Notes: a model not told the origin generated them from the sequence alone. A stretch of DNA of 64,000 nt from Tenodera sinensis (GCA_030765045.1 CM060961.1:34275805-34339804); one strand, 5' to 3'. Counted from the stretch's first letter, positions 1-12,310 are shown. Numbers and translations are program-made.

Positions 1-890
1 ACCAGGACACAACTATGTGACAAACGCGAAAGACCTAAGGAACAATTATAACGGGTTTAATCTTAGTATGGATGGACAGGAAATTTCAACTCATTTCATA
101 ACATTTAAACACACTATTAACTGGATTTCTTAATATTTATGAAATATAGTTATATAATGACCACCTCATTAATATATATTAATGGTCACGAAAAATCGTT
201 AATGAATTTGCCAGAATAGAATTACACGTTTTATTAAAATCCTTATCTAACTTAGTGTTTCACTACGCACGCAAAATAGTGGCACAAATCCATTTAATTG
301 AATTGTTTCATGCATATGGGTATTAAATTAACAAATACGAATTATCTCCTGGTCATTTTGTTTTGTAGAAATTCACTAGGTCATTCCTTTGTTTAGACAA
401 TGCCGCTAAATGTACCCATAAATCGCTGAAAAACAATTTATTATCCATTATAATCTACCAACAATCAAAATAGCACTCCATTTCAGCTTAGCAACTGTTT
501 TTAACAATTGTTCTTTTAATAATTAATGCTCTTTTCCAGAATAAATATTATTTGTTAGTATTACATGTAATTCTTGGGTTTCCTCAGTTGTCAATGCTCA
601 GTAAATCGAACTACCTAATCGAAATGAATAAAATTTAGGTTACTTTTTTGTAGAATTTAACATTTTCTGGTCAAATCCCTGCGATATAGTATTAAATTCA
701 TGGTCCACATAAATTTCATTCGATGGTTTCGCGTTCCCAAATATATTCTCTCACTCCACTCGAGAATTTATAGGTTAGGCCAGATATATTATGCTAATGC
801 TTGTGATGATAGGATATCAATCCACATTGCGGTGCGCAGGAACTCCAGACACTAGTTAAGTACTTGACCGAAGTTCCTTTACTCCATTCG
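1..890. other. AT-rich interval, no gene seen
   Basis: No coding similarity, tRNA-like box or known repeat was recognised. The stretch is AT-rich with short homopolymers only. Confidence 0.5.
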
Positions 891-898
891 TGCTTGTT

Positions 899-982
899 TA
901 CTTTCACTAAGATGTACATTGCGCAGAGAGGATAATGAATTCCACCAAAAATTCGATATCAAAATTCCGCCACTGCAGTCTT
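899..982 (+). repeat. T5H 5'-end fragment facing copy 2
   Basis: Degraded match in plus orientation to the first 80-90 bp of T5H, including the segment reading approximately 'attccaccaaaaattcgat'. It is followed within 30 bp by a minus-strand copy, giving a head-to-head arrangement. Confidence 0.4.
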
Positions 983-1007
983 CTCGGATTCTGAGAAAAC
1001 AAATGTC

Positions 1008-1710
1008 GAGTATCTGTAAGCTCTATTTGAAATTCCGCTCTCTTTGCACAGCCAGGAGATAAATAAGTGAATAACAGCCTTCCGTTTGATAACAGTATAA
1101 ATATTGTAAAACTCACACAACTTCGAAATGATTTATTCCACAAGTGCATTTGGATATCAATTGTGTGTTTGTATATTTTTGTATAGTAAGATTTAGTCTG
1201 TCTCTTACTGTTTACGATTAATGCAAAAGTTATCCAGAGTAAATAGGACTACATAGGCTATTGCCAGAAAATTCAGAATATAACGATAATTTGCCAAAGA
1301 AATATCTTAAACATTTGACATTTTAATCAAACTCGTTGGATTTATTTTTGGGTAAATCCAAATTGTCCAAAAATTGTCCATGTACCTAAAGGGGAGTTTA
1401 GAATGGAGGAATTTTCTTCAAACTCTTCGTGTCGCATCCTTGAAAAATATTAAACTTAAGTAGCAACTGGTTTTTAAGCGAATTTTCATTTTTGAGTTAT
1501 GCTGTTTACACACACACACACACACACACACACGCGCGCGCGCACACACGCACACACGCACACGCACACACATACACACACATACACACATTCTGAAAAT
1601 GATTTGTTTGGATTCAGGGGGCCTCTAAACATATTTCCATGAAATCTCGACATCGAATTTTTGGGTCGAATACAGTACTTCCCCTACTTACTATACGTGG
1701 TAGAGAAACT
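1008..1710 (-). mobile_element. T5H copy 2, 3'-truncated
   Basis: Minus-strand copy of the dispersed T5H family. It ends at 1700-1710 in a near match to the terminal motif (GTAGAGAAACT), followed by a run of seven A. The 5' hairpin region lies just before this end. The 3' subterminal region is missing. The microsatellite core is expanded at 1509-1590. Confidence 0.75.
1509..1590. repeat. (CA)n with CG interruptions, T5H core
   Basis: Dinucleotide tract with a CGCGCGCG segment. It occupies the fixed microsatellite site of T5H copy 2, between the 'aactcaaaaacgaaaag' block and the A/T-rich 'catttttagaaaaa' block. Confidence 0.9.
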
Positions 1711-2423
1711 AAAAAAATAAACCGAGTATATCTATAACTTATTAATAATTTTTATTGATAGTTGAGAACTTTCTCAGATATTTCTTTTACGCTGCGACAT
1801 TTGTAATTGCATATGAAACATTTGGAGAAAATAAAATAATTTCAATTTCGAAAAATTATGGCCTAACCAAAAGAGGGAGAGAGAGAGTCAGATACGAAGA
1901 TAAGATAAGCGTCAATGTTTTACTGAAAGGAAACGTAAACATCTCTATCCAAGCGTATCTTGCTCAAATTGTGTTGAAGTTGGTGAATGTAGCTCAGTGA
2001 ATCCTGTATGGGGGATGTTGATCAACCATGCGGCCCAATTTGATTGGTTATGGAGGCGTTTTACGATAATGAACCTATGATCTACGAAATGCAGGAGCTA
2101 ACAGGAAGTGTGTTTAATTGAAATTTGATATCGATAAAAGCTATATTGCAGCGAACAAGGGCTATAATTTGTGTTAGAATGACATTATACTTGTTAGGGA
2201 TTAAGGGAAATTTGATTGTTAATAACTAGTCAAGACCGTTTTCACACTCTGTAAAATTATAGAGTAATTACTTTAGAGCTTGCAGCCGGAACTTTGGGTA
2301 TTGATTCATTTTGTTATCTAACCCTACCTTAACCCACAATTACCCCTTCCTACATACAGCTGAGGGTTCTTTCTGCATGCTGTACGCAGCCAGGACTATA
2401 TTTCTTAGTTTAGTATTGTACCA
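1711..2423. other. Unassigned interval
   Basis: AT-rich sequence with no supported gene. An 81-codon open frame at 1755-2000 shows no motif I recognise. Confidence 0.4.
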
Positions 2424-2425
2424 TT

Positions 2426-2458
2426 GAGAGAGAGAGACAGAGAGAGAGACAGAGATAT
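2426..2458. repeat. Short (GA)n tract
   Basis: Imperfect GAGAGA/GACAGA tract immediately upstream of the giant TG tract. Confidence 0.8.
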
Positions 2459-2502
2459 TTATGTGAGTTGGGCTAACTCAAAAGGTTGCCAAGTAGACGA
2501 TA

Positions 2503-4007
<1,505 letters not shown>

Positions 4008-4195
4008 CGCGGCGTCAGGGCGAGTTTTCTATGGGTGCTCTGGTTTCCCCCGCCACTCATTCCACCAATTGCTCCATTATCACCCTTCCAATTATCCATT
4101 TCGCCTGCATTTCATATCATTCCCTTCTCACTCATACTTGGTGCTTGGCTGACCACCCGCTTCCAGGTCTTCACTCTGTCCGGTCCATGTAGTCG
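4008..4195 (+). mobile_element. SINE A copy 1, truncated at both ends
   Basis: Matches the body of the SINE A copy at 4560-4935 through the shared blocks 'cactcattccaccaattg' and 'gcttggctgaccacccgctt'. It lacks the tRNA-like head and ends at 'tccggtccatg'. Confidence 0.75.
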
Positions 4196-4559
4196 TGTTC
4201 CGTCTACCTCGTCGCTATTTATAGAGAAAATCTCATTGGGAGGAAATAATACCAGTTTAGGTAACCGCAATATAGCCTTGTTTGTTCTTTGTAGCCAACA
4301 GACACAAAGCTCCTAAGAAAACACAAGAAAGCCAGGGAAAAAAAAAACTAAATCTGAGTTATTACTCCATGATAAATTTCACAGACATAAATATATCAGC
4401 TTGCTGTACCTTTGTTACTTCGTGAGGCCGCAAAAACGTGATCATTCTTACAATCGCAATGTTCAAGCTAGGATTATCGTTGACAAAGATGCAGATGCGT
4501 TTGCAATCTTTTGAATACATTACCTAAAATTCAATTTTTAATTTGTGAATTTGAGTGCA

Positions 4560-4935
4560 AAGGCGCCGCCGTTCGCCTACCACCTATGAGGCCCGGGTTC
4601 GATCCCAGGAACCCGCATGTGGTGTTTGTAGTGGACGAAGTGGCGTCATGGCGGGTTTTCTCCGGGTTCTCCGGTTTCCCCCGTCACTCATTCCACCAAT
4701 TTCTCCGTTATCACTTTTCCAGTTATCGATTTCGTCTGCATTTCATATTATCCTCTTCCTCAGTATCATACCTGGTGCTTGGCTGACCACCCGCTTCCAG
4801 GTCTACACTCTGTCCGGTCCAGAGGTTCTTCTGCTCCCCGGCAGGTGTCTAACCCTAGGCACTGGTTTGTAAGTCCTAGGAGGTGTAAGTCCTATATAGG
4901 GGAGGGTAATCAGGCAAAGAAGAAAAATAATAATA
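4560..4935 (+). mobile_element. SINE A copy 2, nearly full length
   Basis: tRNA-headed short retroposon. An RNA polymerase III box-B match (GGTTCGATCCC, 4596-4606) follows a degenerate box-A region. A roughly 300-bp body with the 'ttctccgggttctccggttt' block follows, and it ends in an A-rich simple tail (aaagaagaaaaataataata). Related copies lie near 4.0, 21.7, 35.8, 52.3 and 54.3 kb. Short open frames across it are not genes. Confidence 0.85.
4596..4606 (+). promoter_or_regulatory. Pol III box B of SINE A
   Basis: Exact GGTTCGATCCC, matching the internal tRNA promoter consensus GGTTCGANNCC. Confidence 0.7.
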
Positions 4936-5036
4936 AGAATGCTCTTTCGAATTCTGAACTGCACAGCAATTTTTGCCTTGTTTCAAAAGTTTGCCAAGTT
5001 TGGTGGAAATGTAAACAAGGATTTAGAAGCTATAAG

Positions 5037-5040
<4 letters not shown>

Positions 5041-5082
<42 letters not shown>

Positions 5083-5084
5083 GT
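5041..5084. repeat. (CA)n(CG)n compound tract
   Basis: CA repeats run directly into a pure CGCGCGCG stretch, a strong Z-DNA-type alternation. Confidence 0.9.
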
Positions 5085-6024
5085 TGTGTTTAATATATCC
5101 TAAGTTTAATTATAGCAGAATCTTCTCACAAAAAGCTTTAAAACTACGAATTCTGATTTCAATTGTATTTCGAAATGTCATAAATTGTCAAATAATAATA
5201 ATAGTAGTAATCATAATAATTATGAATGATATACATCATATATACATAATTTGAAAAGTTAAGTGAAAATTGGAAATTCAATGACAGGCTTTGAATCTCC
5301 GTGCAGTATGTTTACTTACCAACTGTCTAAAAAGTTGGTTTCGTTGAAACATCCTGTAGACGAACTTGTTAAAGATGACGAGGTACTTTGAAGGATTAAT
5401 TATGAAGCAAAGTCTACTCCGCTACCATGCACTACCTGCTAATGATCTTTTTTTGTTCTATTTAAAGTCCAGAAGAATATAAGATATTTCTATAGCCGGG
5501 ACTAAGAAAGAAAGCTTGATGATCTAGTAATATAATACTAGGATAGTAAGGGCAGTACAAAGTGAAATCTGACACCCACTTTTCCTTTTTGTGTTAAAGA
5601 AAAATGAGATAAAGGCATTAAATTGCACGCGATCCTTTACGCCTGTCTTCACAAGCGACGTAACCGAGTTTGCGTCAATCACCATAAAAAGATAAGGGGT
5701 TTGCTCTAGACGCCTTCTCGCCCCGTGTTTGTGTCACGCAAAATGAAAGGGACACGGGCGGATAGAAGAACAAGATATTGCAGGGCTGAAAAAGAGACTT
5801 GATGGATGAGTTGCTCCATGTCGCTTCATCACCATAAAGACTCATGTGCAGCCTTGTGACACACTTTCAATCGCTTCTCCCTACTTTCATCATGTCCTTC
5901 CTTCCTCTGTGTTCGCGATAAAACAGGTAGCTGAGATCTTGCAACGAAGCAACAATACATCGACACACTGCAAAAATCTTTCAATTCAAACGTGATGCTA
6001 TGTTGTCATCTCAATAGTGATAGG
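5085..6024. other. Unassigned interval
   Basis: Mixed-composition sequence (5640-5950 is less AT-rich) with no coding frame or repeat match I can support. Confidence 0.4.
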
Positions 6025-6070
6025 CAGGGCCTGGGTATTTGACATCATGGTTTTTGTTTGTGTCTTTTTT

Positions 6071-6098
6071 ACTTTCTCTACTGGTAAGTAGGGGAAGT
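6071..6098 (+). repeat. 5' terminal hairpin of T5H
   Basis: Twelve-base stem with a GGTA loop. All twelve positions pair if two G-T pairs are allowed. The same fold is visible in other copies, for example 13007 with a longer loop and, inverted, near 1700. Confidence 0.75.
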
Positions 6099-6910
6099 AT
6101 TGTATTCTACCCAAAAATTCGATATCGAGATTTCACCGGAAATATATGTCTTGAGGCCCCCTGAATCCAAAAAAAGCATTTTTAGAAAAAGGTCTGTGTG
6201 TGTCTGTGTGTCAGTCTGTGGACAGCATAGCTCAAAAACGAAAAGTCGGTTAAAAACCAAAGTTGGTATTTAAGTTTAATGTCTTTCAAGGATGCAACAC
6301 AAAGATTTCGAAGAAAATAGCCCCACCCTAAACTACCCTTTACATGGAAAATTTTTCGAAAATTTTGATTTTCTTGAAAATGGCTCTAACGATTTTGATT
6401 AAAATATCATATGTTTGAGATATTCTTATGACAAATGAAATGTATATCTTGAATTTTCTGGCTATTGCCCCTGTAGTCGTATTTACTCTGGATGAATTTT
6501 GCATAACTGGTAAACCGTTAGAGATAGACCAAATCATACTACACAAAAAAATGTAGATCTTGCTAAAATACACAATTTATGTCGCAATAAATTTTCTTGT
6601 AGGGTGAACCATTTCGGAGATATTCCTTGTTATGTGTGTGAGTTTCGGAAAACAGAACTTTCGTGAAATGGATCATCGTTGTTCATTTTTTTATATGTTC
6701 AGTGTGCAAAGACAACAGCATCTCAAACATTTGCCTATCGCACAAAGCCTACTGTATTCTAATATTCCCCTTGCACCTACAAGGAAATAACCAATAAGAT
6801 AATTTGTACAAATGTTTATTTTAACTAACATGAAGAAGATATAGGAATAAGAGTTTGTAAGAATGGTTAGTACAAGAGTAGAGAAAGTCATGTGAGTGCA
6901 ACACATCAGA
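6071..6910 (+). mobile_element. T5H copy 1, full length (reference copy)
   Basis: Best copy for describing the family, 840 bp. The 5' hairpin is 6071-6098, with stem ACTTTCTCTACT pairing with AGTAGGGGAAGT across loop GGTA (G-T pairs allowed). The short TG core is about 6193-6220. The 3' subterminal inverted repeat GTAGAGAAAGT is 6878-6888. The 3' hairpin is 6890-6906 (stem ATGTG/CACAT), and the end is CAGA at 6907-6910. It lies between T6 (6065-6070) and T6 (6911-6916). No coding frame longer than about 80 codons occurs, so the element is non-autonomous as seen here. Class is uncertain. Confidence 0.85.
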
Positions 6911-7050
6911 TTTTTTCCCATGGAAAACTCAAGCGAAACACGATTTTATCAATGGTGATTAAACTTATACAATTCTCATGGGTCCTATAAAGTCATATTT
7001 TGCCTTTTTTTAACGGTTTTTTTTGTCATTTTATTGCCATTTTTCATATT

Positions 7051-7609
7051 AGTCATATTTTCTCTTAAAGCTTCGTATGTTTGTCATGTTTTTTGTATTT
7101 TTTATTCCAGTTTATGTGCTTACAGTCGTGCCAAAGACTGGTCTATTTCGTTCTTCCAAAAGTATGTGTTCATTCATTATATTTAATCAACGAGTTACTC
7201 TCTCTGCAAATATTTTATAGCCTGTATTTAATAAACATATGCCTCTATAATTCTAGCATTCATTCCTATTTCCTTTTTTTAAAAAATAGAGCTTATTTTT
7301 CCTCGTTTCCATTCTTCTGGGACTTTACAGGTTTTCCAGCAGATACTTAATATTTCTAAAAATCAATGTTCGCAATTTTCTCTTTGCTGTTGCACTTTTA
7401 TATTTGTATTCTATTTGGCCTTCTACAGACTTGGTTAGGAGATATTTCAAATAGGCCTTCTTCGTTCCAATTTTGTATACGTTTCATTTTCCTTTTTATT
7501 CGGTCTCTTTCCTAGCACTTCATCTGCTACTTTTAAAAGCAATTCTTTAGTGATAGCATTCTTCATCTATATTCATGCTTATGACTTGTGTATATATAAA
7601 GTCAGACGT
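7051..7609. other. Unassigned interval
   Basis: AT-rich, no supported gene. The 89-codon frame at 7081-7350 is hydrophobic by composition only. Confidence 0.4.
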
Positions 7610-7882
7610 GAGCAGTCTTAATATTTTTTACGCACACGCGCACACGCACACGCACACATACATACTAACAAAGGTTGACCACATGGATCCAGAATATGTT
7701 GACGTTAGAGCACTTTTAATGCTTTTTACAATTGTTGCGACACGAAGATTTTCAACAAAATTGAACCATCATAAACTAACATTTATTGGAAAAATATTTC
7801 GAAAACCTAGATGTTTTTTTTTCAAAGTCTCAAACGATATTGATTAAAACGCATTTTTGGAAATGTGCCTGTTGCTCTCGTT

Positions 7883-7934
<52 letters not shown>

Positions 7935-8105
7935 TTTTTTTTTTTTTCTTTTTTTCTGAATATAGCCTCTGAAGTTCACTTCATGTTGAATGACTTTGTA
8001 TAGCTGGTAAACCTGAGATGGACAAAATCTGAGTGCTCAAAAATGAGCATCTCGTTAAAACACACAATTTATGTCATAGAGTTTCGTTTAAAATAAATTG
8101 GTATA
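7610..8105 (+). mobile_element. T5H copy 3a, old and diverged
   Basis: Recognisable from 'gcgacacgaagattttcaa' through 'aacacacaatttatgtca'. It carries a (TTTC)n expansion in the middle and lacks both ends. A minus-strand T5H fragment follows 100 bp later. Confidence 0.6.
7880..7945. repeat. (TTTC)n and T-run microsatellite
   Basis: About 13 TTTC units followed by a T run, inside the diverged T5H copy. Confidence 0.9.
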
Positions 8106-8204
8106 TTGAAGCGGCATTCTTCGGTTAGTGCCTTTTCGTCCATCGCTTAACGTTTAATTATAACATATTATAAAAAATTCCCTCCGAAGGACTTCAAAGG
8201 TTGT

Positions 8205-8559
8205 TTGTAAAAATTCAAGATTTACATTTTAGTTCCTATGTAAATATGTAAAATTATTGATATTTTGATTAACATTGCTTGAGCCATTTGGAGAAAATCA
8301 AAATTTTCGAAAAATTTTCCATATAAATGTTAGTTTAGACTGGAGGAATTTACTTGAAAACCTTCGATAGCATCCTTGAAAGATAAACCTAAATACTAAC
8401 TTTGTTTTAAGTCGAATTTTCGTTTGGAGTTAACTGTCCACCCACAAAGATAGATGTTTTTCTTGAAAATGCTATTTTGGATTTCCGGTGAAATCTTGAC
8501 ATCGAATTTTTGGGTCAAATACAATACTTCCCCTATTTACTATGCATAGTAGAGAAAGC
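8205..8559 (-). mobile_element. T5H copy 3b, 5' half only
   Basis: Minus-strand 5' half ending in GTAGAGAAAGC followed by AAAA. The microsatellite core is nearly absent here (cacccacaaagata), so expansion is not universal. Confidence 0.7.
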
Positions 8560-8565
8560 AAAAGG

Positions 8566-9274
8566 GTGAGCATGCAGACATATGTCCCTTCTCAGGGGCG
8601 ACTGAAGTTATTGACTTTCAGCAAGACCTCCTCGACCAATACCCCTAACATAAATAAACAAACAATTATTTAATAATGGGGTACGATGAGCAGGGTCGGA
8701 ATCCGAAGAATGTTTTAATATATAGGTGTAGGGGTAGGAATGAAGGGCTTATTATAAATCTGTAGGGAGGGCCGTAATGCCCTCGCGTTGTGCAATCGGA
8801 ATTCAATACAGGAGCTTAGGACGAGCCCCACGCACTAGCTCTGGGTAAGCTGGTTTTCATCACCTGAAATAATCCGATATTCTTTTCACTGATATACAAT
8901 GTTTGCTGTTTTTATTTAATTTCACCAAATAAGATTTGCATGTTTGCGAAAACACTTCGCTGTGGAGATTTTCTCGCTAGAATGTATTTGCATAAAAATT
9001 ACTTGACAAGCTCCATAGAAAACCGTTGCACAAAAAACATCGCAGCTTCCTTTTCTGTTTAACTTTTCTGTGGAACAGTAAGAGAATCCAGTCCCCTTGT
9101 TCGTAAACCCAGAGAGAATGTGTTATTAAAGGAGTCAGTTTTCCTAAGTATAAACTAGATTTATGAAAGATTTTAGCTTGTTTAATCCGTTTCTCTAACT
9201 TCAGAATACCTTTTAGAGCCATATGGTTTAACAAATTAAACTCATTTAAATTGTCCAACTATGAATTATTAACC
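8566..9274. other. Unassigned interval
   Basis: No gene or repeat family recognised. The 93-codon minus frame at 8977-9258 has no known motif. Confidence 0.4.
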
Positions 9275-9485
9275 AAATCTCTGTCCCAAGTTCCGTCCTC
9301 CCTGGTGTCTGATTCCAGAGGTTGAGGGTTCAAACCTGGCCGAGGTTGATGTATCTTTACGGACGTAAAAACCCTTAATACGATTTACGGCACATAAAAG
9401 AGCATAAATCTTTATAAAGAGGTCTCTGTGGAAAACTAATGTCTTTCACGCCCAACACAGAATGGGAAACTGAGAACCGTAACAG
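9275..9485 (+). mobile_element. SINE C copy 1
   Basis: tRNA-like head with 'gtcctccctgg' and box-B-like GGTTCAAACC. The body contains 'tttacggcacataaaagag' and 'cgcccaacacagaatggga'. It shares these blocks with copies at 50.6 kb and, on the minus strand, at 43.9-44.1 kb. Confidence 0.7.
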
Positions 9486-9600
9486 GTGAGTGAGCGAGTG
9501 AGTGAGTGAGTGAGTGGGTGAGTGGCTTAGTGGTTGGGTGGTTGAGTGGCTGGGTGAGTGAATGAGTGGGTGGTGAGTGAGTAAGTGAAGAGTGAGTGCG
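9485..9600. repeat. Decayed (GAGT)n tail of SINE C
   Basis: Imperfect GAGT/GGGT tetranucleotide tract directly after SINE C, ending at 'gtgcggtttaagggcccgtc'. A similar string (gagtgtgtggggtttaacgg) occurs near 38960. Confidence 0.75.
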
Positions 9601-9904
9601 GTTTAAGGGCCCGTCAGCAAAGAGGTAATTTGGGCCTGATAATAATTAGCGTCCATAAATAAAACTCGATTTTCACCGTATACAAATTATGTTTACTAAA
9701 CTTTATTTTCATAATATATATTTCACTATGATCGGAATAAAGCGTTGCAGATATAGCACATTTCGTTTTGGATTTAAAGGGATAAGCAATAGTCAAGTAC
9801 TTAAAAGCTGTGTGCTACATACTGGTCCTAAAATTCCACACGCTATCCATGACATTGAGATAAACAACTGAAAATTGACAAGACTTCAAAAGAAAGACAT
9901 AATG

Positions 9905-10415
9905 AATAACTCGAACCATTATTAACGGATATCTTGAAAAACGTTAAAGTTATTTAAAACGCCTGTGCGTTTTAAAGATATGTACATTTTGTGAATGGTA
10001 GGGTGCATCTGTTGCTTTAACATTAAGCAAATTACATAAATATTGAATGAAGAGTTCACAAGCTATTCCCGGATCATTCAAGATTTATATTTTGTTTGTC
10101 ATTTAAGTATCTATACTATTACTGGTATTTTAATCACAATTCTTAATCACTTTTCAAATAAGGCAACACTTTGAAAAATGTTCCTTATAAAGGGCAGCTA
10201 GGGATGACTGATTTTACTTAAAAATCTGTGTGTTGCATCTTTGAAAGGCGCTGACCTCAAATAACAGGTTTGGTATTTGTACGATATTTCGTTTCTGAGT
10301 TGCTGTTCTGCGCACGCAGATCTTTTTCTAAAAATGTTTTTTTATGAATCAGGGAAACCATATACATGTATTTCTGGTAAAATTTTGATACCCAATGTTT
10401 AGGTGGACATCAAAA
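9905..10415 (-). mobile_element. T5H copy 4, old and diverged
   Basis: Blocks corresponding to 'gcgacacgaagatt', 'ctcaaaaacgaaaag' and the 'aaaaatcatttttagaaaaa' region are recognisable on the minus strand, with many substitutions. Confidence 0.5.
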
Positions 10416-10596
10416 TAGCATTTTAGATGAGCATATTTAATGGATACTTCTCAAAACGGTTGTGAAAGTAGAGAAATATGTACATAAACTATAATTATAA
10501 CTAAGCAAAAAGGTTTGTCACAACATTTAATATCGGCAATAAAATGTTTATGCTTAGAATAAAATTATAATTGTAGTTACATAAATGAAGGGAAAC

Positions 10597-11290
10597 AATT
10601 TAACAGTAACAATAAATAAAGTAGTAAGACAAGGGTGCCCATTCTCACTGGCTCTTTTTAACATACATATTGAGGCATTAGAGATGAAACGGCTAATAGA
10701 GTTAAAATATATTTTATAATTAAAAACAAACAAATAATTAGTTCTAGATATGCTTCTTTTTGCAGATGAAATTTTATAACGGTTCTGATAATAATGCACA
10801 GCGGCATTATTCCAATTAATTAAAATAAGTAGAAGTTTAAATTTAAATATTTCACTTAGAAAAATAAACGTTTTAGCGTTTAGGGAAGCAGACGCAGTTT
10901 TAATTACCTCTACTGCAGTATTTCTTACATGAGGAATGATATCGAAAGCAAAATCAATAAATTTTGTTATGTATGCAGCGTTATCATTAGATCTCTAAAA
11001 ATACTAGAAAGGGAACTAAAATTAGATTTTCTAGAGTAATAGGGGCACCAATACTTCTTTACGGGTTATGACCAAATCGAGGGAAAAGGACAATAATTGA
11101 AACCGTAGAAATGAGATCCGTTGTGGGATACACCCTACTATATAAAAAAGTGGGGATATAAGGAGGGAATTGAACCTATTGAAATTTAGACAGGTAGAAA
11201 TGATTGGAAACAGCACATGCACAGAATGGGGTTTAACCCTTGAAGCTGGTGATTAAAGATGAAACAATTCCTTCAATAAGACGCGAGGTT
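10597..11290 (+). pseudogene. Non-LTR retrotransposon reverse transcriptase remnant
   Basis: The plus strand encodes V-R-Q-G-C-P-F-S-L-A-L-F-N-I-H-I-E near 10621, the conserved RT motif before the active site. Near 10744 it encodes L-L-F-A-D-E-I-L, the active-site box with the second Asp changed to Glu. Further on come N-D-I-E-S-K-I-N-K-F-C-Y-V-C and V-E-M-R-S-V-V-G-Y-T-L, typical of the thumb and C-terminal part of insect non-LTR elements. Stops and frameshifts throughout make it inactive. A segment appears deleted between about 10880 and 10900. The clade cannot be fixed by eye (RTE/CR1-like). Confidence 0.75.
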
Positions 11291-11502
11291 GGCTCCGCAT
11301 AAACCATACACTGTAGCTGACTCTGAACTTTGCATCCGGACAGAGGTCAACAAGAGCTGGTTCCAGGTGCACAAAACAATATAGAGAAATCCCTCCCAAT
11401 GACGTAATGTTTACATAGTGTGCGTTGACATGCCGATATCTTGGTTACGAAGGAATTGTTTCAGCTTTACTGGTGGCGGTGGCGGCGACGGCGGCGGTTG
11501 GT

Positions 11503-12035
11503 TTTCTCAAAAACGGCTCTAGCGATTTTGATTAAAGCGCCATAGCTTTGAGATATTTTTATAGCAAATTAAATGTATATTTTGAATTTTCTGGCTATAG
11601 CCCACGTAGTCCTATTTACTCTGGGTGACTTTTGCATAACTCGTAAACCGTAACCGATAGACCAAATCATAGCAGACAAAAATGTAGATCTTGCTAAAAC
11701 ACATATTATGTCTAAATATTTTTTGTAGAGTGAACCATTTCAGAGATATTCCTTGTTATTTGTGTGAGTTTTGAAATACTTAAACTTTCATAATATATAA
11801 TATTGTTATTCATTTTTTGTCTTAGGAATGCAAAGAGAACGGGATCTCAGAGCTTTAAAATATTTGACTATCGCTTAGTCTACTGTATTCCCATATTCCT
11901 CTTGCACCTGCAAAGAAATAAGAAATAAGATAATTGCTACAAATGTTTATCTCAACTAACGCGAAGGAGATACAGGAATAAGAGTCTGTAAGAATGGTTA
12001 GTACAAGAGTAGAGGAAATCATGAGTGTAATTATG
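11503..12035 (+). mobile_element. T5H copy 5, 5'-truncated
   Basis: Begins mid-element at 'tctcaaaaacggctctagcg' and runs to the 3' subterminal repeat (GAGTAGAGGAAATCATGAGTGTAA). It lacks the terminal CATCAGA and T run. Confidence 0.7.
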
Positions 12036-12119
12036 TTTTTTATAGTTGTGTCTATAGAATGAAGACTGAATAATTGTAATAGCATTAATAGCATTCTGAG
12101 AATCGATATATACACCTAC

Positions 12120-12310
12120 ACACAGTCATTGGTGATCCAGTTTACTGCTTGTTGAACAGCAGATAATTCCGTTTGGAATATGGAGAATAAAGGAGCTAAG
12201 TTGAATGGATTTCATTGTTACTGGAGTGCAGAACAAAAGCACACCTACATATGTATCTTGCAGTTCAGGAACCATCCTGTATACGCTGGCAGTCTATTGT
12301 TCGCTAACGA
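12120..12310 (-). pseudogene. RNase H fragment of a non-LTR retrotransposon
   Basis: The minus strand encodes F-S-I-F-Q-T-E-L-S-A-V-Q-Q-A-V-N-W-I. This resembles the 'vFqaEl.Ai..A..W' box that carries the catalytic Glu in RNase H domains of Jockey/R1-type elements. Only this box is clear. It abuts the broken end of T5H copy 5. Confidence 0.55.

Larger units (their letters stand above)
6025..7050 (+). mobile_element. hAT-like element end (R2), filled by T5H copy 1
   Basis: Starts with CAGGGCCTGGG, a typical hAT-type terminus. Sequence on both sides of T5H copy 1 (6025-6064 and 6917-7050) matches an uninterrupted stretch at 15973-16122. Shared blocks include 'tttgtgt', the T run, 'ccatggaaaa' and 'caatggtgat'. 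The far end of the element was not identified. Confidence 0.6.

Noticed and set aside
1509..1590. CRISPR-like array
   Set aside because: Repeats are plain dinucleotides without spacers, and the genome is eukaryotic.
6071..6910. Firm classification of T5H as Helitron/Helentron
   Set aside because: Structure is suggestive, but the apparent T5 duplication and the absence of any visible Rep/helicase partner leave it unproven.
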